Assembly: GCA_963837165.1 (NCBI GenBank)
Contig: CAWIMD010000002.1
Span: forward strand, 1,648,628 to 1,712,627
Direction of reading: 5' to 3'
Length of the DNA: 64,000 bases
Origin: JAENWD01 sp963837165
Lineage (GTDB): Bacteria; Acidobacteriota; Vicinamibacteria; Vicinamibacterales; JAENWD01
A program made the position numbers and the translations under genes. The notes below the pieces were generated by a model that saw only the letters and a program-made list of their open reading frames with translations, did not search any database and had not been told where the DNA came from. Positions 8,218 to 16,490 of the stretch are shown one piece after another. How positions within the stretch are numbered: position 1 is the first letter of the stretch; the number at the start of each line of letters is the position of its first letter.

Positions 8218-8347
8218 TCCGGACCCCCTGCACGCCCGACGGGCACCCGGTCGCCGCGTCGAACACACGACCAGCCCCGGGGAACGGCCCGTGGACGATG
8301 TACTGAACTTTTACGGGAAGGCGGGAAAAAAGTTTCGAACCGGCGGG

Positions 8348-8623
8348 TTACTCGAGCAGCACCTGCGGATGCCACTCGGGCAGGTCGTAGCTGACCAGGC
8401 CCCTGCGCACCTCTTCCATCGCGATCCGCTCGGCTTTGAGCACGTGGTGCGCCTCGTCGACGCCGAGTCGCGGCAGGGCACCTCGACGGAGCTGCTTGGC
8501 CCGCAACGCGGCAACGTCCACGAACAGGAAGCGGCTGCGCGGGGGCTCGACCGGCACCCGGGGTTGCGGGGTCTCGGAGCCGTCCTGGAGATGTGAGGCG
8601 TCGGTCAGGTCGTCGATGGCCAT
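8348..8623 (-). CDS. rpoZ: DNA-directed RNA polymerase omega subunit
   Basis: The 91-aa protein has the omega pattern: SRFLFVDVAALRAKQLRRGALP (residues about 29-50), corresponding to the RF..V.VAA.RA.QL..GA box, then KAERIAMEEVRRGLVSYDLPE, the usual K..RIA.EE...G..... box. Omega binds the C-terminal tail of beta-prime and helps assembly of the polymerase. ATG 8621-8623 gives the usual length. Two perfect hairpins lie upstream (8676-8766), between rpoZ and hsp20. Confidence 0.85.
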   Translation of the reverse strand: MAIDDLTDASHLQDGSETPQPRVPVEPPRSRFLFVDVAALRAKQLRRGALPRLGVDEAHHVLKAERIAMEEVRRGLVSYDLPEWHPQVLLE

Positions 8624-8675
8624 AAGCCCTTCAACTTACCACAGATCCGGCCACGAGCTGCATTACCGGCGATTC

Positions 8676-8710
8676 CGGGTAGTGGTCAAGTTTGACTTGA
8701 CCACTACCCG
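8676..8710. repeat. Perfect 16-bp palindrome flanked by a 9-bp direct repeat
   Basis: CGGGTAGTGGTCAAGT (8676-8691) and its exact complement (8695-8710) surround TTG. CGATTCCGG occurs at both edges (8670-8678 and 8709-8717), partly overlapping the arms, as if a palindromic element had been inserted with a target duplication. Confidence 0.8.
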
Positions 8711-8728
8711 ATTCCGGCCCCCGGCTGT

Positions 8729-8766
8729 CGTGTTTGACGCCCTGCTCGCCCAGGGCGTCAAACACG
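8729..8766. repeat. Perfect 16-bp hairpin downstream of hsp20
   Basis: CGTGTTTGACGCCCTG (8729-8744) pairs with 8751-8766 around a CTCGCC loop. It begins 13 bases after the hsp20 stop and could stabilise or end that transcript. No T-run follows on the transcribed strand, so a standard intrinsic terminator is not supported. Confidence 0.7.
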
Positions 8767-8778
8767 GCGCGGCGTTCC

Positions 8779-9222
8779 CTAGTTGACGCTGACCTGAATC
8801 TGCTTCGGCTTGGCCTCCTCGCGGAGCGGCAGCCGAACCGTCAGAACACCGTTCTTGTACTCGGCGGCAATCCTGCCGGTGTCCACCGTCTGCGGCAGCG
8901 TGAAGCTCCGGCTGAAGCTGCCGTAGTTCCGCTCGACGCGGTGGAAATGCTCCTCGGTGACCTCCTTCTCGAACTTCTTCTCGCCGCTGAGCGTCAGCGT
9001 GCTGTTCTCGACCTTGAGGTTGATGTCCTCGCGGTTCACGTCGGGCAACTCCGCCTTGAGCACCAGCTCGTGGTTGTTGCTCTCGAAGATATCCACGGGC
9101 GGCACCCAGGACCCGCGCGCCGTCAGGTCGTCATCGACGGGGCGATAGGCACCGAACGCACGGTTCACGCGCTCCTGGAGCGCCGCGAGGTCCCGAAACG
9201 GATCGAAACGGACGATGTTCAT
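8779..9222 (-). CDS. Small heat-shock protein (Hsp20/alpha-crystallin)
   Basis: The protein has 147 residues from ATG 9222 (MNIVRFDPFRD), with a strong GAAGGAG Shine-Dalgarno 7 bases upstream. The alpha-crystallin domain runs from about residue 45 (WVPPVDIFE) through ELPDVNREDINLKVENSTLTLSGEKKF to the GVLTVRLP box (about 128). It ends with KPKQIQVSVN, an IxV-like tail used in oligomer assembly. It acts as an ATP-independent holdase. It lies 31 bases downstream of dnaK and is probably co-transcribed. Confidence 0.93.
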   Translation of the reverse strand: MNIVRFDPFRDLAALQERVNRAFGAYRPVDDDLTARGSWVPPVDIFESNNHELVLKAELPDVNREDINLKVENSTLTLSGEKKFEKEVTEEHFHRVERNYGSFSRSFTLPQTVDTGRIAAEYKNGVLTVRLPLREEAKPKQIQVSVN

Positions 9223-9253
9223 GATCGAAGCTCCTTCTATTCCACAGCAATCG

Positions 9254-11152
9254 TTACTTGGTTTCCGCAAACTCGGCGTCCACGACCTCGCCTTCGGCCG
9301 GCTGGCCGCTCGAGGGCTCCTGTCCGCCCTGGCCCGGCGCACCCGATCCGGGCTGCGCCCGATAGAGGGCCTCGGCCAGCGCGTGGCTCGCCTGCTTCAG
9401 CTCGTCCGACGCGCGCCGGATCACGGCCGCATCGTCGGTCTTCACCGCCTCGCGCGCAGCCGCAATGGCCGCCTCCACACGAGACCGATCCGAGGCGGAC
9501 ACCTTGTCGCCGGCCTCGGCGAGCGTCTTCTCCACCGACCACGCCAGCGAGTCGGCCTCGTTCCTGGCGTCGATCACCTCGCGACGTGCCTTGTCGTCGC
9601 TGGCATGCGACTCGGCGTCGCGCACCATGCGATCGACCTCGTCCTTCGAGAGGCCGGACGAGCCGGTGATGGTGATCTTCTGCTCCTTGCCGGTGGCCTT
9701 GTCCTTCGCCGACGCGTGGACGATGCCGTTGGCGTCGATGTCGAAGCTGACCTCGATCTGCGGCACGCCGCGCGGTGCAGACGGGATGCCGTCCAGGTGG
9801 AACTTGCCCAGCGTGCGGTTGTCGCGCGCCAGCGGGCGCTCGCCCTGCAGCACGTGGACCTCGACGCTGGTCTGGCTGTCGGCCGCCGTCGAGAACGTCT
9901 CGCTCTTCTTCGACGGAATCGTCGTGTTCCGCGGGATGAGGGTGGTCATCACCCCGCCGAGCGTCTCGATACCGAGTGAGAGCGGCGTCACGTCCAGCAG
10001 CAGCATGTCCTTGACGTCACCCGTGAGGACGCCGCCCTGGATGGCCGCCCCGACGGCCACGACCTCGTCCGGGTTGACGCCCTTGTGGGGCTCCTTCCCC
10101 ATGTAGTCCTTGACCATCTGCTGGATGCGCGGGACGCGCGTGGACCCGCCGACGAGCACGACCTCATCGACCTGCTTCGGCTCGAGGCCGGCGTCCGCCA
10201 GCGCCTGGCGCACCGGTCCCATCGACTTCTGCAGCAGGTCCTCGACGAGCTGCTCGAACTTCGACCGGGTCAGCTTCGTGACCAGGTGCTTGGGGCCCGT
10301 CTGGTCGGCGCTGATGAAGGGCAGGTTGATCTCGGTCTCGACGACGGTGGACAGCTCGATCTTGGCCTTCTCGGCGGCTTCCTTCAGCCGCTGGAGCGCC
10401 ATCCGGTCCTTCGAGAGGTCGATGCCCTCGCTCTTCTTGAAGTCGGTCACGAGCCACTCGATCACCCGCTGATCGAGATCGTCGCCGCCGAGATGCGTGT
10501 CGCCGTTGGTCGACTTCACCTCGACGATGCCGTCGCCCACCTCGAGGATCGAGATGTCGAACGTGCCGCCGCCGAAGTCGTACACGGCAATGGTTTCGTT
10601 GTGCTTCTTGTCGAGCCCGTACGCCAGCGCGGCGGCCGTCGGCTCGTTGATGATGCGCAGCACGTTCAGGCCGGCGATCTTGCCGGCGTCCTTGGTCGCG
10701 TTGCGCTGCGTGTCGTTGAAGTAGGCCGGCACCGTGATGACGGCGTCGGTGACCTTCTCACCCAGGTAGTCCTCGGCGGCCTGCTTCAGCTTCTGCAGGA
10801 TCATCGCCGAGACTTCAGGGGGCGAGTGCTTCCGGCCGCGCACCTCGACCCAGGCGTCGCCGTTGTCGCTGCGCACGACCTTGTAGGGCACGCGCGTGGC
10901 CTCGGCGGACACCTCGTCGAAGCGACGGCCCATGAACCGCTTGATCGAGAACACGGTGTTCTCGGGATTGGTGACCGCCTGACGCTTGGCCACCTGGCCG
11001 ACCAGGCGCTCGCCTTCCTTGGCGAACCCGACGACCGAAGGGGTCGTCCGGGCGCCTTCCTGGTTCACGATGACCTCCGGCTGGCCGCCCTCCATGACCG
11101 CAACCACGGAGTTGGTCGTGCCGAGGTCGATGCCAATGACTCGTCTTGCCAT
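9254..11152 (-). CDS. dnaK: Chaperone DnaK (Hsp70)
   Basis: The 632-aa protein is full length. The ATPase domain opens with IGIDLGTTNSVVAVMEG and contains IINEPTAAALAYGLD, VYDFGGGTFDISILE and VLVGGSTRVPRIQ. The linker DMLLLDVTPLSLGIETLGG leads into the substrate-binding domain (about 385-500) and the helical lid. The C-terminus is EGEVVDAEFAE, equivalent to the EEVDAEF ending of other bacterial DnaKs. ATG 11152 has GGGAGGAG 9 bases upstream. dnaJ and grpE are not adjacent. A promoter is visible upstream (11187-11215). Confidence 0.97.
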   Translation of the reverse strand: MARRVIGIDLGTTNSVVAVMEGGQPEVIVNQEGARTTPSVVGFAKEGERLVGQVAKRQAVTNPENTVFSIKRFMGRRFDEVSAEATRVPYKVVRSDNGDAWVEVRGRKHSPPEVSAMILQKLKQAAEDYLGEKVTDAVITVPAYFNDTQRNATKDAGKIAGLNVLRIINEPTAAALAYGLDKKHNETIAVYDFGGGTFDISILEVGDGIVEVKSTNGDTHLGGDDLDQRVIEWLVTDFKKSEGIDLSKDRMALQRLKEAAEKAKIELSTVVETEINLPFISADQTGPKHLVTKLTRSKFEQLVEDLLQKSMGPVRQALADAGLEPKQVDEVVLVGGSTRVPRIQQMVKDYMGKEPHKGVNPDEVVAVGAAIQGGVLTGDVKDMLLLDVTPLSLGIETLGGVMTTLIPRNTTIPSKKSETFSTAADSQTSVEVHVLQGERPLARDNRTLGKFHLDGIPSAPRGVPQIEVSFDIDANGIVHASAKDKATGKEQKITITGSSGLSKDEVDRMVRDAESHASDDKARREVIDARNEADSLAWSVEKTLAEAGDKVSASDRSRVEAAIAAAREAVKTDDAAVIRRASDELKQASHALAEALYRAQPGSGAPGQGGQEPSSGQPAEGEVVDAEFAETK

Positions 11153-11186
11153 GTGAATGCGCTCCTCCCGTCCTCGTTATCTGTGT

Positions 11187-11215
11187 AGTCTACGTCGATA
11201 CTGAGTGTATGTCAA
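11187..11215 (-). promoter_or_regulatory. Sigma-70-type promoter of dnaK
   Basis: On the minus strand TTGACA (11210-11215) and TAGACT (11187-11192) are separated by 17 bases, in an AT-rich pocket of otherwise GC-rich DNA, 35 bases before the dnaK start. TTGACATACACTCAG overlaps the -35 box and faintly resembles the halves of an HspR/HAIR site, but the spacing does not fit. Confidence 0.7.
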
Positions 11216-11323
11216 TAATAAAATCTAAGCAATCAGCACTCATATGATGCCGTCCGCGCTGTACTGGTTACAGGCTCAGCAATACTTCCGTTCCCAGTCT
11301 CTCCTCTCCCTCTGCACCGACCT

Positions 11324-11358
11324 CATTCCGCACTCCCCATTCCGCGATCCGCATTGAG
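11324..11358. repeat. CATTCCG heptamer array abutting a start codon
   Basis: Five consecutive seven-base units (CATTCCG, CACTCCC, CATTCCG, CGATCCG, CATTGAG) end exactly at the base before ATG 11359. Confidence 0.65.
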
Positions 11359-11850
11359 ATGTGCGATCCTTGTGCCTGTATGGTTGGCTGGCCGTCGGTG
11401 CTGTTGTCGGGAGAATTGGGCGAGCTGGCGGACGACGTCCGGCGGATCTTCCAGGAGCTCGGCCAGGTCGGCCACGCCGGCGCCGCCGGCGACTGTGTGC
11501 CACCGCTCGACGTCCTCGAGACCGATGGCGCCGTCCAGATCCTCATGGACCTGCCGGGCGTCCCGGTCGCCTCCGTCCGCGTTCTCCTGAAGGGCGACGT
11601 CGTGCTGGTTGCCGGCGAGAAGTGGGCCGAGAGCACCGCGCGCGAGCCGGGCGCCTATCACCTCGTCGAGCGCGGGTCGGGACGATTCGCGCGCGCCGTC
11701 CGGATCAGCGGGGCGTTCGACGGCGCGAAGGTGTCGGCGATCCTGTCGGCGGGCGAGCTGCGGATCACGCTGCCCAAGCTCGTGGAGCGGCGGGGAAAGG
11801 CCTTCGAGGTACCCGTCCGGTCGGAGCCGGCGGACCCGGGGCCGCGATGA
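11359..11850 (+). CDS. Second Hsp20-family protein
   Basis: The protein is 163 aa from ATG 11359; ATG 11380 is an alternative that drops seven residues. After a helical N-terminus (ELADDVRRIFQELGQ) the alpha-crystallin fold is recognisable: PPLDVLETDGAVQILMDLPG (about residues 48-67), VLLKGDVVLVAGEK, GAYHLVERGSGRFARAVRI and GELRITLPK near 135. It is divergent from dnaK, so chaperones lie on both sides of one control region. Its stop overlaps the next gene (ATGA). Confidence 0.8.
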   Translation: MCDPCACMVGWPSVLLSGELGELADDVRRIFQELGQVGHAGAAGDCVPPLDVLETDGAVQILMDLPGVPVASVRVLLKGDVVLVAGEKWAESTAREPGAYHLVERGSGRFARAVRISGAFDGAKVSAILSAGELRITLPKLVERRGKAFEVPVRSEPADPGPR

Positions 11851-12683
11851 ACCTGCTGTTCATCGGCGACATCTTCGGCCGCCCCGGCCGCGATCTCGTC
11901 CGCGTCGGTCTCGAGGCGCTCGTCGCGGCCCACGAGATCGACTTCGTCATTGCCAACGGCGAGAACGCCGCGGGCGGCAACGGGATCACGCGCGAGATTG
12001 GCGACAACCTGCTGGCGCAGGGCGTCGACGTCATCACGTCGGGCAACCACATCTGGGACAAGAAGGAAGCCATCGACTACATCGGCGTCGAGGCCCGCCT
12101 GCTGCGTCCGGCGAACTACCCCGATGCACCCGGGCGCGGCAGCTACGTCGGCCGCACGGCGGCCGGCCGGTCGGTGGGCGTGCTGAACCTGATGGGGCGC
12201 GTGCACATGGGCAGCCTCGACGACCCGTTCCGGACGGCGGACCGCGAGATTGCGGCGCTCGCCGAGCGCACACCGATCATCTTCGTGGACTTCCACGCCG
12301 AGGCGACCTCGGAAAAGATCGCGATGGGCTGGTATCTGGACGGCCGCGTCACCGCCGTGGTCGGCACCCACACGCATGTGCAGACCGCCGACAACCGCGT
12401 GCTGCCGAAGGGCACGGCGTATCTCACCGACGTCGGCATGACCGGCCCCCACGACGGCGTCATCGGCGTGGAGAGGGGGCCCGTCCTCCAGCGGTTCCTG
12501 AGCGGCATGCCGGCGCGGTTCGACGCCGCCTCGGGCGATCCCCGCCTGCACGCGGCGGTCGTCGCCGTCGATGAGGCCACCGGGCGGGCGACAGCCATCG
12601 ACCGCCTCTCGCTCACCCTCGAAGCGCTCCAGGCGCTCGCCGCCGGCGAGCGCGAGGAGCGGGCGGCCAGCGGACGCCACTGA
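11847..12683 (+). CDS. YmdB/TIGR00282-family metallophosphoesterase
   Basis: The 278-aa protein matches the family throughout: NLLFIGDIFGRPGR (metal-binding Asp8), IANGENAAGGNGIT (about 38), VITSGNHIWDKKE (about 62), VDFHAEATSEKIAMGWYLDG (about 148) and GTHTHVQTADNRVLPKGTAYLTDVGMTG (about 173). These supply the Asp, Asn and His ligands of a two-metal centre. Bacillus YmdB hydrolyses cAMP and acts near RNase Y, whose gene is also in this window but 16 kb away. Start ATG overlaps the hsp20 stop. Confidence 0.93.
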   Translation: MNLLFIGDIFGRPGRDLVRVGLEALVAAHEIDFVIANGENAAGGNGITREIGDNLLAQGVDVITSGNHIWDKKEAIDYIGVEARLLRPANYPDAPGRGSYVGRTAAGRSVGVLNLMGRVHMGSLDDPFRTADREIAALAERTPIIFVDFHAEATSEKIAMGWYLDGRVTAVVGTHTHVQTADNRVLPKGTAYLTDVGMTGPHDGVIGVERGPVLQRFLSGMPARFDAASGDPRLHAAVVAVDEATGRATAIDRLSLTLEALQALAAGEREERAASGRH

Positions 12684-12790
12684 TGGCCTGTATCCGCCGG
12701 GGCGGTACGACCAGCTGCCATGCTTCGACCGCGAACGCCGGCCGCGACAACGGAGCGGCCGGTCCTGATTCGCAGGAGCGGGTCCACTAG

Positions 12791-14230
12791 ATGGCCTCGC
12801 TCTTCGATCTGCCGTTCGACGGTGGCGGCGATGAGCCGCCGGTCGAGGCGCGCCCCGCCCGTCCCGCGATCTACACCGTCTCGGAGCTGACGGCCGGCGT
12901 GCGCGAGGCGCTCGAGACCGGCTTCGGCTCCCTGGCCGTCGAGGGCGAGATCTCGAACTGCCGGGCGTGGCAGTCCACCGGGCACCTCTATTTCACGCTG
13001 AAGGACGAGTACGCGCAGCTCAAGGGGGTGATGTTCCGATCCGCGGCCCGGCGGCTCAAGTTCCGTCCCGAGGACGGCCAGCACGTCGTCGCGCGCGGAC
13101 GGCTCGGCGTCTACGAGCTGAAAGGCGAATACCAGCTCGTCTGCGAGACGATGGAGCCGCGGGGCCTGGGCGCGCTGCAGCTCGCCTTCGAGCAGCTGCG
13201 CCGGCGCCTGGCCGCCGAGGGCCTGTTCGATCAGGCGCGCAAGCGCCCGCTCCCCCTGCTTCCCCGCCGCATTGGCATTGTCACCTCGCTCGACGGGGCG
13301 GCGCTCCGCGACATCCTGTCGGTGCTGGGGCGCCGGTACCCGAACGCCCAGGTGGTGATCCGGCCCGCCCGGGTCCAGGGCGAAGGCGCCGCCGGGGAGA
13401 TCGCACGCGGGCTCAGGGCGCTGGCCCGTGTGGACGGCGTGGACGTGGTGATCGTCGGCCGCGGCGGCGGATCGATCGAGGATCTCTGGGCGTTCAACGA
13501 GGAAATCGTGGCGCGCGCGATCGCCGCCTCGCCGGTGCCGGTCATCTCGGCCGTCGGCCACGAGACCGACACGACCATCGCGGATTTCGCCGCGGATCTG
13601 CGTGCGCCGACGCCGTCGGCGGCGGCCGAGACGGTCGTGGCCCGGAAGGACGAGTTCGTCGGCGGCGTCGACCGGCGTGTCGAGCGGCTGCGCGCGGCCA
13701 TGCGGTCCCGTCTGCTCGGCGCGCGCGGCCGCGTCCACGCCCTCGAGAGCCGGCGCGGCCTGGCCCGCGTGCCGGCCGGCATCGCCATGCGCGGGCGCCA
13801 CGTCGCCGAGCTCGGACAGGCGGCACGCCACCGGCTCGCGGAGTGCCTGTCGCGGACGACCCGCCGTCTGTCGGTGCTGGACCGCACGCTCGCGCATTAC
13901 GACCCGCGCGAACGCCTGGCCGCGTCACGCGGCCGGCTCGAGACATGCTCGTCGCGTCTGGCGTCGGCCATGCAATCGCGGCATGCGCGCACGGGCGCCG
14001 GCTTCAGCCGCCTGGTCGGGCAGCTCGATTCGCTCAGCCCGCTTGCCGTCCTCGGGCGGGGCTACGCCGTCTGCTGGGACGGCACGCGCACGCGCATCAT
14101 TCGCCGCGCCTCGGACGTGGGCGCCGGCAATCCGGTCCGCGTGACGCTGGCCGAGGGCGAGCTCGAGTGCGTGGTGGAGCGCCCCGCGCTCCCATCCTCC
14201 CATCCTCCCATCCTCCCAACCTCCGACTAG
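12791..14230 (+). CDS. xseA: Exodeoxyribonuclease VII large subunit
   Basis: The 479-aa protein has an N-terminal OB domain (YTVSELTAGVREALE to about residue 125, with VEGEISNCRAWQSTGHLYFTLKD). The catalytic core contains RIGIVTSLDGAALRDIL, VDVVIVGRGGGSIEDLWAFNEE and PVISAVGHETDTTIADFAADLRAPTPSAAAE. A long coiled coil follows, and a C-terminal GRGYAVCWDGTR strand. The last 14 residues (ALPSSHPPILPTSD) are read from a TCCTCCCA repeat. It pairs with XseB, 4 bases downstream. The 107 bases before it hold no recognised feature. Confidence 0.95.
   Translation: MASLFDLPFDGGGDEPPVEARPARPAIYTVSELTAGVREALETGFGSLAVEGEISNCRAWQSTGHLYFTLKDEYAQLKGVMFRSAARRLKFRPEDGQHVVARGRLGVYELKGEYQLVCETMEPRGLGALQLAFEQLRRRLAAEGLFDQARKRPLPLLPRRIGIVTSLDGAALRDILSVLGRRYPNAQVVIRPARVQGEGAAGEIARGLRALARVDGVDVVIVGRGGGSIEDLWAFNEEIVARAIAASPVPVISAVGHETDTTIADFAADLRAPTPSAAAETVVARKDEFVGGVDRRVERLRAAMRSRLLGARGRVHALESRRGLARVPAGIAMRGRHVAELGQAARHRLAECLSRTTRRLSVLDRTLAHYDPRERLAASRGRLETCSSRLASAMQSRHARTGAGFSRLVGQLDSLSPLAVLGRGYAVCWDGTRTRIIRRASDVGAGNPVRVTLAEGELECVVERPALPSSHPPILPTSD
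14190..14223. repeat. CATCCTCC array in the 3' end of xseA
   Basis: An eight-base unit (CATCCTCC) is repeated about four times and is translated as the last residues of XseA. The stop codon lies seven bases after the array. Confidence 0.75.
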
Positions 14231-14234
14231 GCCC

Positions 14235-14468
14235 ATGGACCCCACCGTCAAAGACTTCGAAGCCGCTCTCGCCGAGCTCGAGACGATCGTCAAGAAGCTC
14301 GAGGACGGCGAGCTGACGCTCGAGAGCTCGCTGGCGCTGTACGAGCGCGGCGTGGAGCTCTCGCGCTACTGCCACGCACGGCTGGAGGACGCCGAGAAGC
14401 GCATCGAGATCCTCAACGAGCGCGGCGAGCTGAAGCCCGCCCCGCCGGGCCTCGGCAGCGCCACCTGA
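14235..14468 (+). CDS. xseB: Exodeoxyribonuclease VII small subunit
   Basis: The 77-aa protein has the XseB signature: KDFEAALAELETIVKKLEDGELTLESSLALYERGVELSRYC followed by LEDAEKRIEIL. Several copies of this helical subunit bind the XseA coiled coil. It follows xseA by 4 bases and precedes tlyA by 18. Confidence 0.95.
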   Translation: MDPTVKDFEAALAELETIVKKLEDGELTLESSLALYERGVELSRYCHARLEDAEKRIEILNERGELKPAPPGLGSAT

Positions 14469-14486
14469 GTCGGCGAGCCGCCCGAC

Positions 14487-15224
14487 GTGAGCCGCCAGCG
14501 CCTCGACCTGCTGCTCGTGGCCAGGGGCCTCGCCCCCTCGCGTGAGCGCGCCCGCGCGCTGATTCTGGCCGGCCAGGTGTCCGTGAACGGATCCACCGCG
14601 GTCAAGGCGGGCACCTCCGTCGACACGAGCGCCGAGATCACGCTGTCCACGCCGGACCACCCGTATGTCTCGCGCGGCGGGCTGAAGCTGGCGCACGCGC
14701 TCGACACGTTCGGCGTCTCGACTGAGGGCCGGTTGGCGCTCGACATCGGCGCGTCCACGGGCGGGTTCACCGACGTCCTCCTGCGGCGGGGGGCACGGCA
14801 CGTCGTCGCGCTCGACGTCGGCCACGGACAGCTCGACTGGGGCCTCCGGAACGACCCGCGCGTGACCGTGCGCGAGCACGTGAACGCGCGCTTCCTGCGG
14901 CCCGAGGACGTGCCTGGCCCGTTCGACCTGGTGACCGTGGACGTCTCGTTCATCTCGCTGCGGCACATCCTCCCCGTGGTGCCGGTGATCGTCGCCCCCG
15001 CCGCGGACGTCGTCGTGCTGGTGAAGCCGCAGTTCGAGGCGGGCCGCGGCGAGGTCGGCGCGGGCGGCATCATCCGGGACCCCGCGGTGCACGCGCGCGT
15101 CGTGGACGAGATCCGGGCTGCCGCCGCTGCGGTAGGATTGACGGCCGTGGCTGAAACCCCGTCCCCCATCGAGGGCGCGAGCGGCAACCGCGAGTTCCTC
15201 CTGCACCTGCGGGGCGCGCTGTGA
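14487..15224 (+). CDS. tlyA: TlyA-family rRNA (cytidine-2'-O)-methyltransferase / hemolysin
   Basis: The protein is 245 aa from GTG 14487. The S4 RNA-binding domain is residues 1-60 (RLDLLLVARGLAPSRERARALILAGQVSVNG). The FtsJ-like methyltransferase follows, with LDIGASTGGFTDVLLRRGA as the SAM loop (about 85), VALDVGHGQLDWGLR, and FDLVTVDVSFISLRHILP. The family methylates 16S/23S rRNA in mycobacteria. The xseA-xseB-tlyA-nadK order is common in bacteria. The gene end overlaps the nadK start (GTGA). Confidence 0.92.
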   Translation: MSRQRLDLLLVARGLAPSRERARALILAGQVSVNGSTAVKAGTSVDTSAEITLSTPDHPYVSRGGLKLAHALDTFGVSTEGRLALDIGASTGGFTDVLLRRGARHVVALDVGHGQLDWGLRNDPRVTVREHVNARFLRPEDVPGPFDLVTVDVSFISLRHILPVVPVIVAPAADVVVLVKPQFEAGRGEVGAGGIIRDPAVHARVVDEIRAAAAAVGLTAVAETPSPIEGASGNREFLLHLRGAL

Positions 15225-16099
15225 CGGTGCAGCGCATCGGGGTCGTCGCCAAGCGCGGCCTGACCGCGGCGGCGCCACACCTGATCGAGGTGGCGCGGTG
15301 GCTCGGGGCTCGCGGGGTCGCGGTCCGCATGGACCCGGAGACGGCATCGATTGCCGGCCTGGCCGACGTGCCCACCTCGGAACGTCCCGAGCTGCCCCTG
15401 CAGGTCGACCTGCTGCTGGTGCTCGGCGGCGACGGCACGCTGCTCGGAATGGCCGACGCGGTGGGCGCGGCGGGCGCCACGATCCCGATCCTCGGCGTCA
15501 ATTTCGGACGGCTCGGCTTCCTCACCGAGGTCACGCTGTCGGAGCTCTTCCCCACGCTCGAGGTCGTGTTGGCGGGCCACGCGCAGGTGCAGGAGCGGCG
15601 CATGCTGTGCGCGCGGACGATCGTCGGCGGAGCCGCGGCCGACGAGCAGCTCGTGCTGAACGACGTCGTCGTCACACGCGGCGCGGTCTCGCGGGTCGTG
15701 GATCTGTCGGTGATCGTGGACGGCGGCTTCGTGACGCGCGTGAAGGGCGACGGCATCATCCTGGCCAGCCCCACCGGATCCACGGCGTACAACCTCGCGG
15801 CCAACGGGCCCATCGTCCATCCCGACGTGGACGCGATCGTCCTGACGCCCATCGCGCCGCACACCCTCGCCAACCGCCCGATCGTGATCCCCGGGGCGAG
15901 CACCGTGGACATCTCGCCGCTCGACGATGGCCGGCAGCCTGATGTGTTCGTGACCTTCGACGGCCGCTCGGGCCGTCAGATCGTCCCCGGCGACATCGTC
16001 CGGGTCTCCCGCGCGTCGGAGCCCGTCCGGCTCGTCACCTCGGCGACGCGCAGCTATTACGACACGCTCCGGCTGAAGCTCGGCTGGGGGGAGAGGTGA
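15221..16099 (+). CDS. nadK: NAD kinase
   Basis: The 292-aa protein phosphorylates NAD to NADP. VLGGDGTLLGMAD (about residue 68) is the GGDGT motif with the catalytic Asp. NFGRLGFLTE (about 92), LNDVVVTRG (about 146), DGIILASPTGSTAYNLAANGPIVHP (about 175) and TPIAPHTLANRPIVIP are all conserved. It starts at GTG 15221, coupled to tlyA. It faces mltG, from which it is separated by a 391-base repeat region. Confidence 0.96.
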   Translation: MTVQRIGVVAKRGLTAAAPHLIEVARWLGARGVAVRMDPETASIAGLADVPTSERPELPLQVDLLLVLGGDGTLLGMADAVGAAGATIPILGVNFGRLGFLTEVTLSELFPTLEVVLAGHAQVQERRMLCARTIVGGAAADEQLVLNDVVVTRGAVSRVVDLSVIVDGGFVTRVKGDGIILASPTGSTAYNLAANGPIVHPDVDAIVLTPIAPHTLANRPIVIPGASTVDISPLDDGRQPDVFVTFDGRSGRQIVPGDIVRVSRASEPVRLVTSATRSYYDTLRLKLGWGER

Positions 16100-16490
16100 G
16101 CAGATTGGAGCGGGACGAGGGGCGCGGGTTCCAGGGTTCCACGGGTTCCAGATGGCTACGCGGATCGGTTCATCGGGTTGGCAGGTTCGACGGGTGCTGA
16201 GTTCTACGGGTTCTGGTTCGTCAGGTTCGGTGCCTCGGGTTCGGTGCCTCGGGTTCGGTGCCTCGGGTTCGGTGCCTCGGGTTCGGTGCCACAGGTTCGG
16301 TGCCTCGGGTTCGGTGCCACAGGTTCGGTGCCTCGGGTTCGGCCGGCGCCCTCCGGCAGTGTGACTCGGCACCTTTGGAACCGAACCCGTCGAACACGCA
16401 CCCGACGAACCCAGCACCGTCGAACCTGGCAACCCGAGGAACCGGCTGGTTCCTGTTCCCCTGGAACCCGTGGAACCTCTGGTTCCCGCG
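16100..16490. repeat. Foldback region with 14-bp tandem array between nadK and mltG
   Basis: Eight head-to-tail 14-bp units (TTCGGTGCCTCGGG, two of them with ...CCACAGG) fill 16226-16337. Looser GGTTC-rich repeats lie before the array and GAACC-rich ones after it (16377-16490). GGTTCCACGGGTTCCAG (16135-16151) is the exact reverse complement of 16461-16477, so the array lies in the loop of a long foldback between the stop codons of two convergent genes. No gene is supported here. Confidence 0.9.

Noticed and set aside
8668..8766. Intrinsic terminators for hsp20
   Set aside because: The hairpins are perfect, but no T-run follows on the minus strand. They are kept as repeats.
11200..11220. HspR-binding HAIR site at dnaK
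   Set aside because: Only loosely similar halves are present, with wrong spacing, and no hspR is in the window.
16226..16337. CRISPR-like array
   Set aside because: Units of 14 bases follow head to tail with no spacers, and no cas gene is near.
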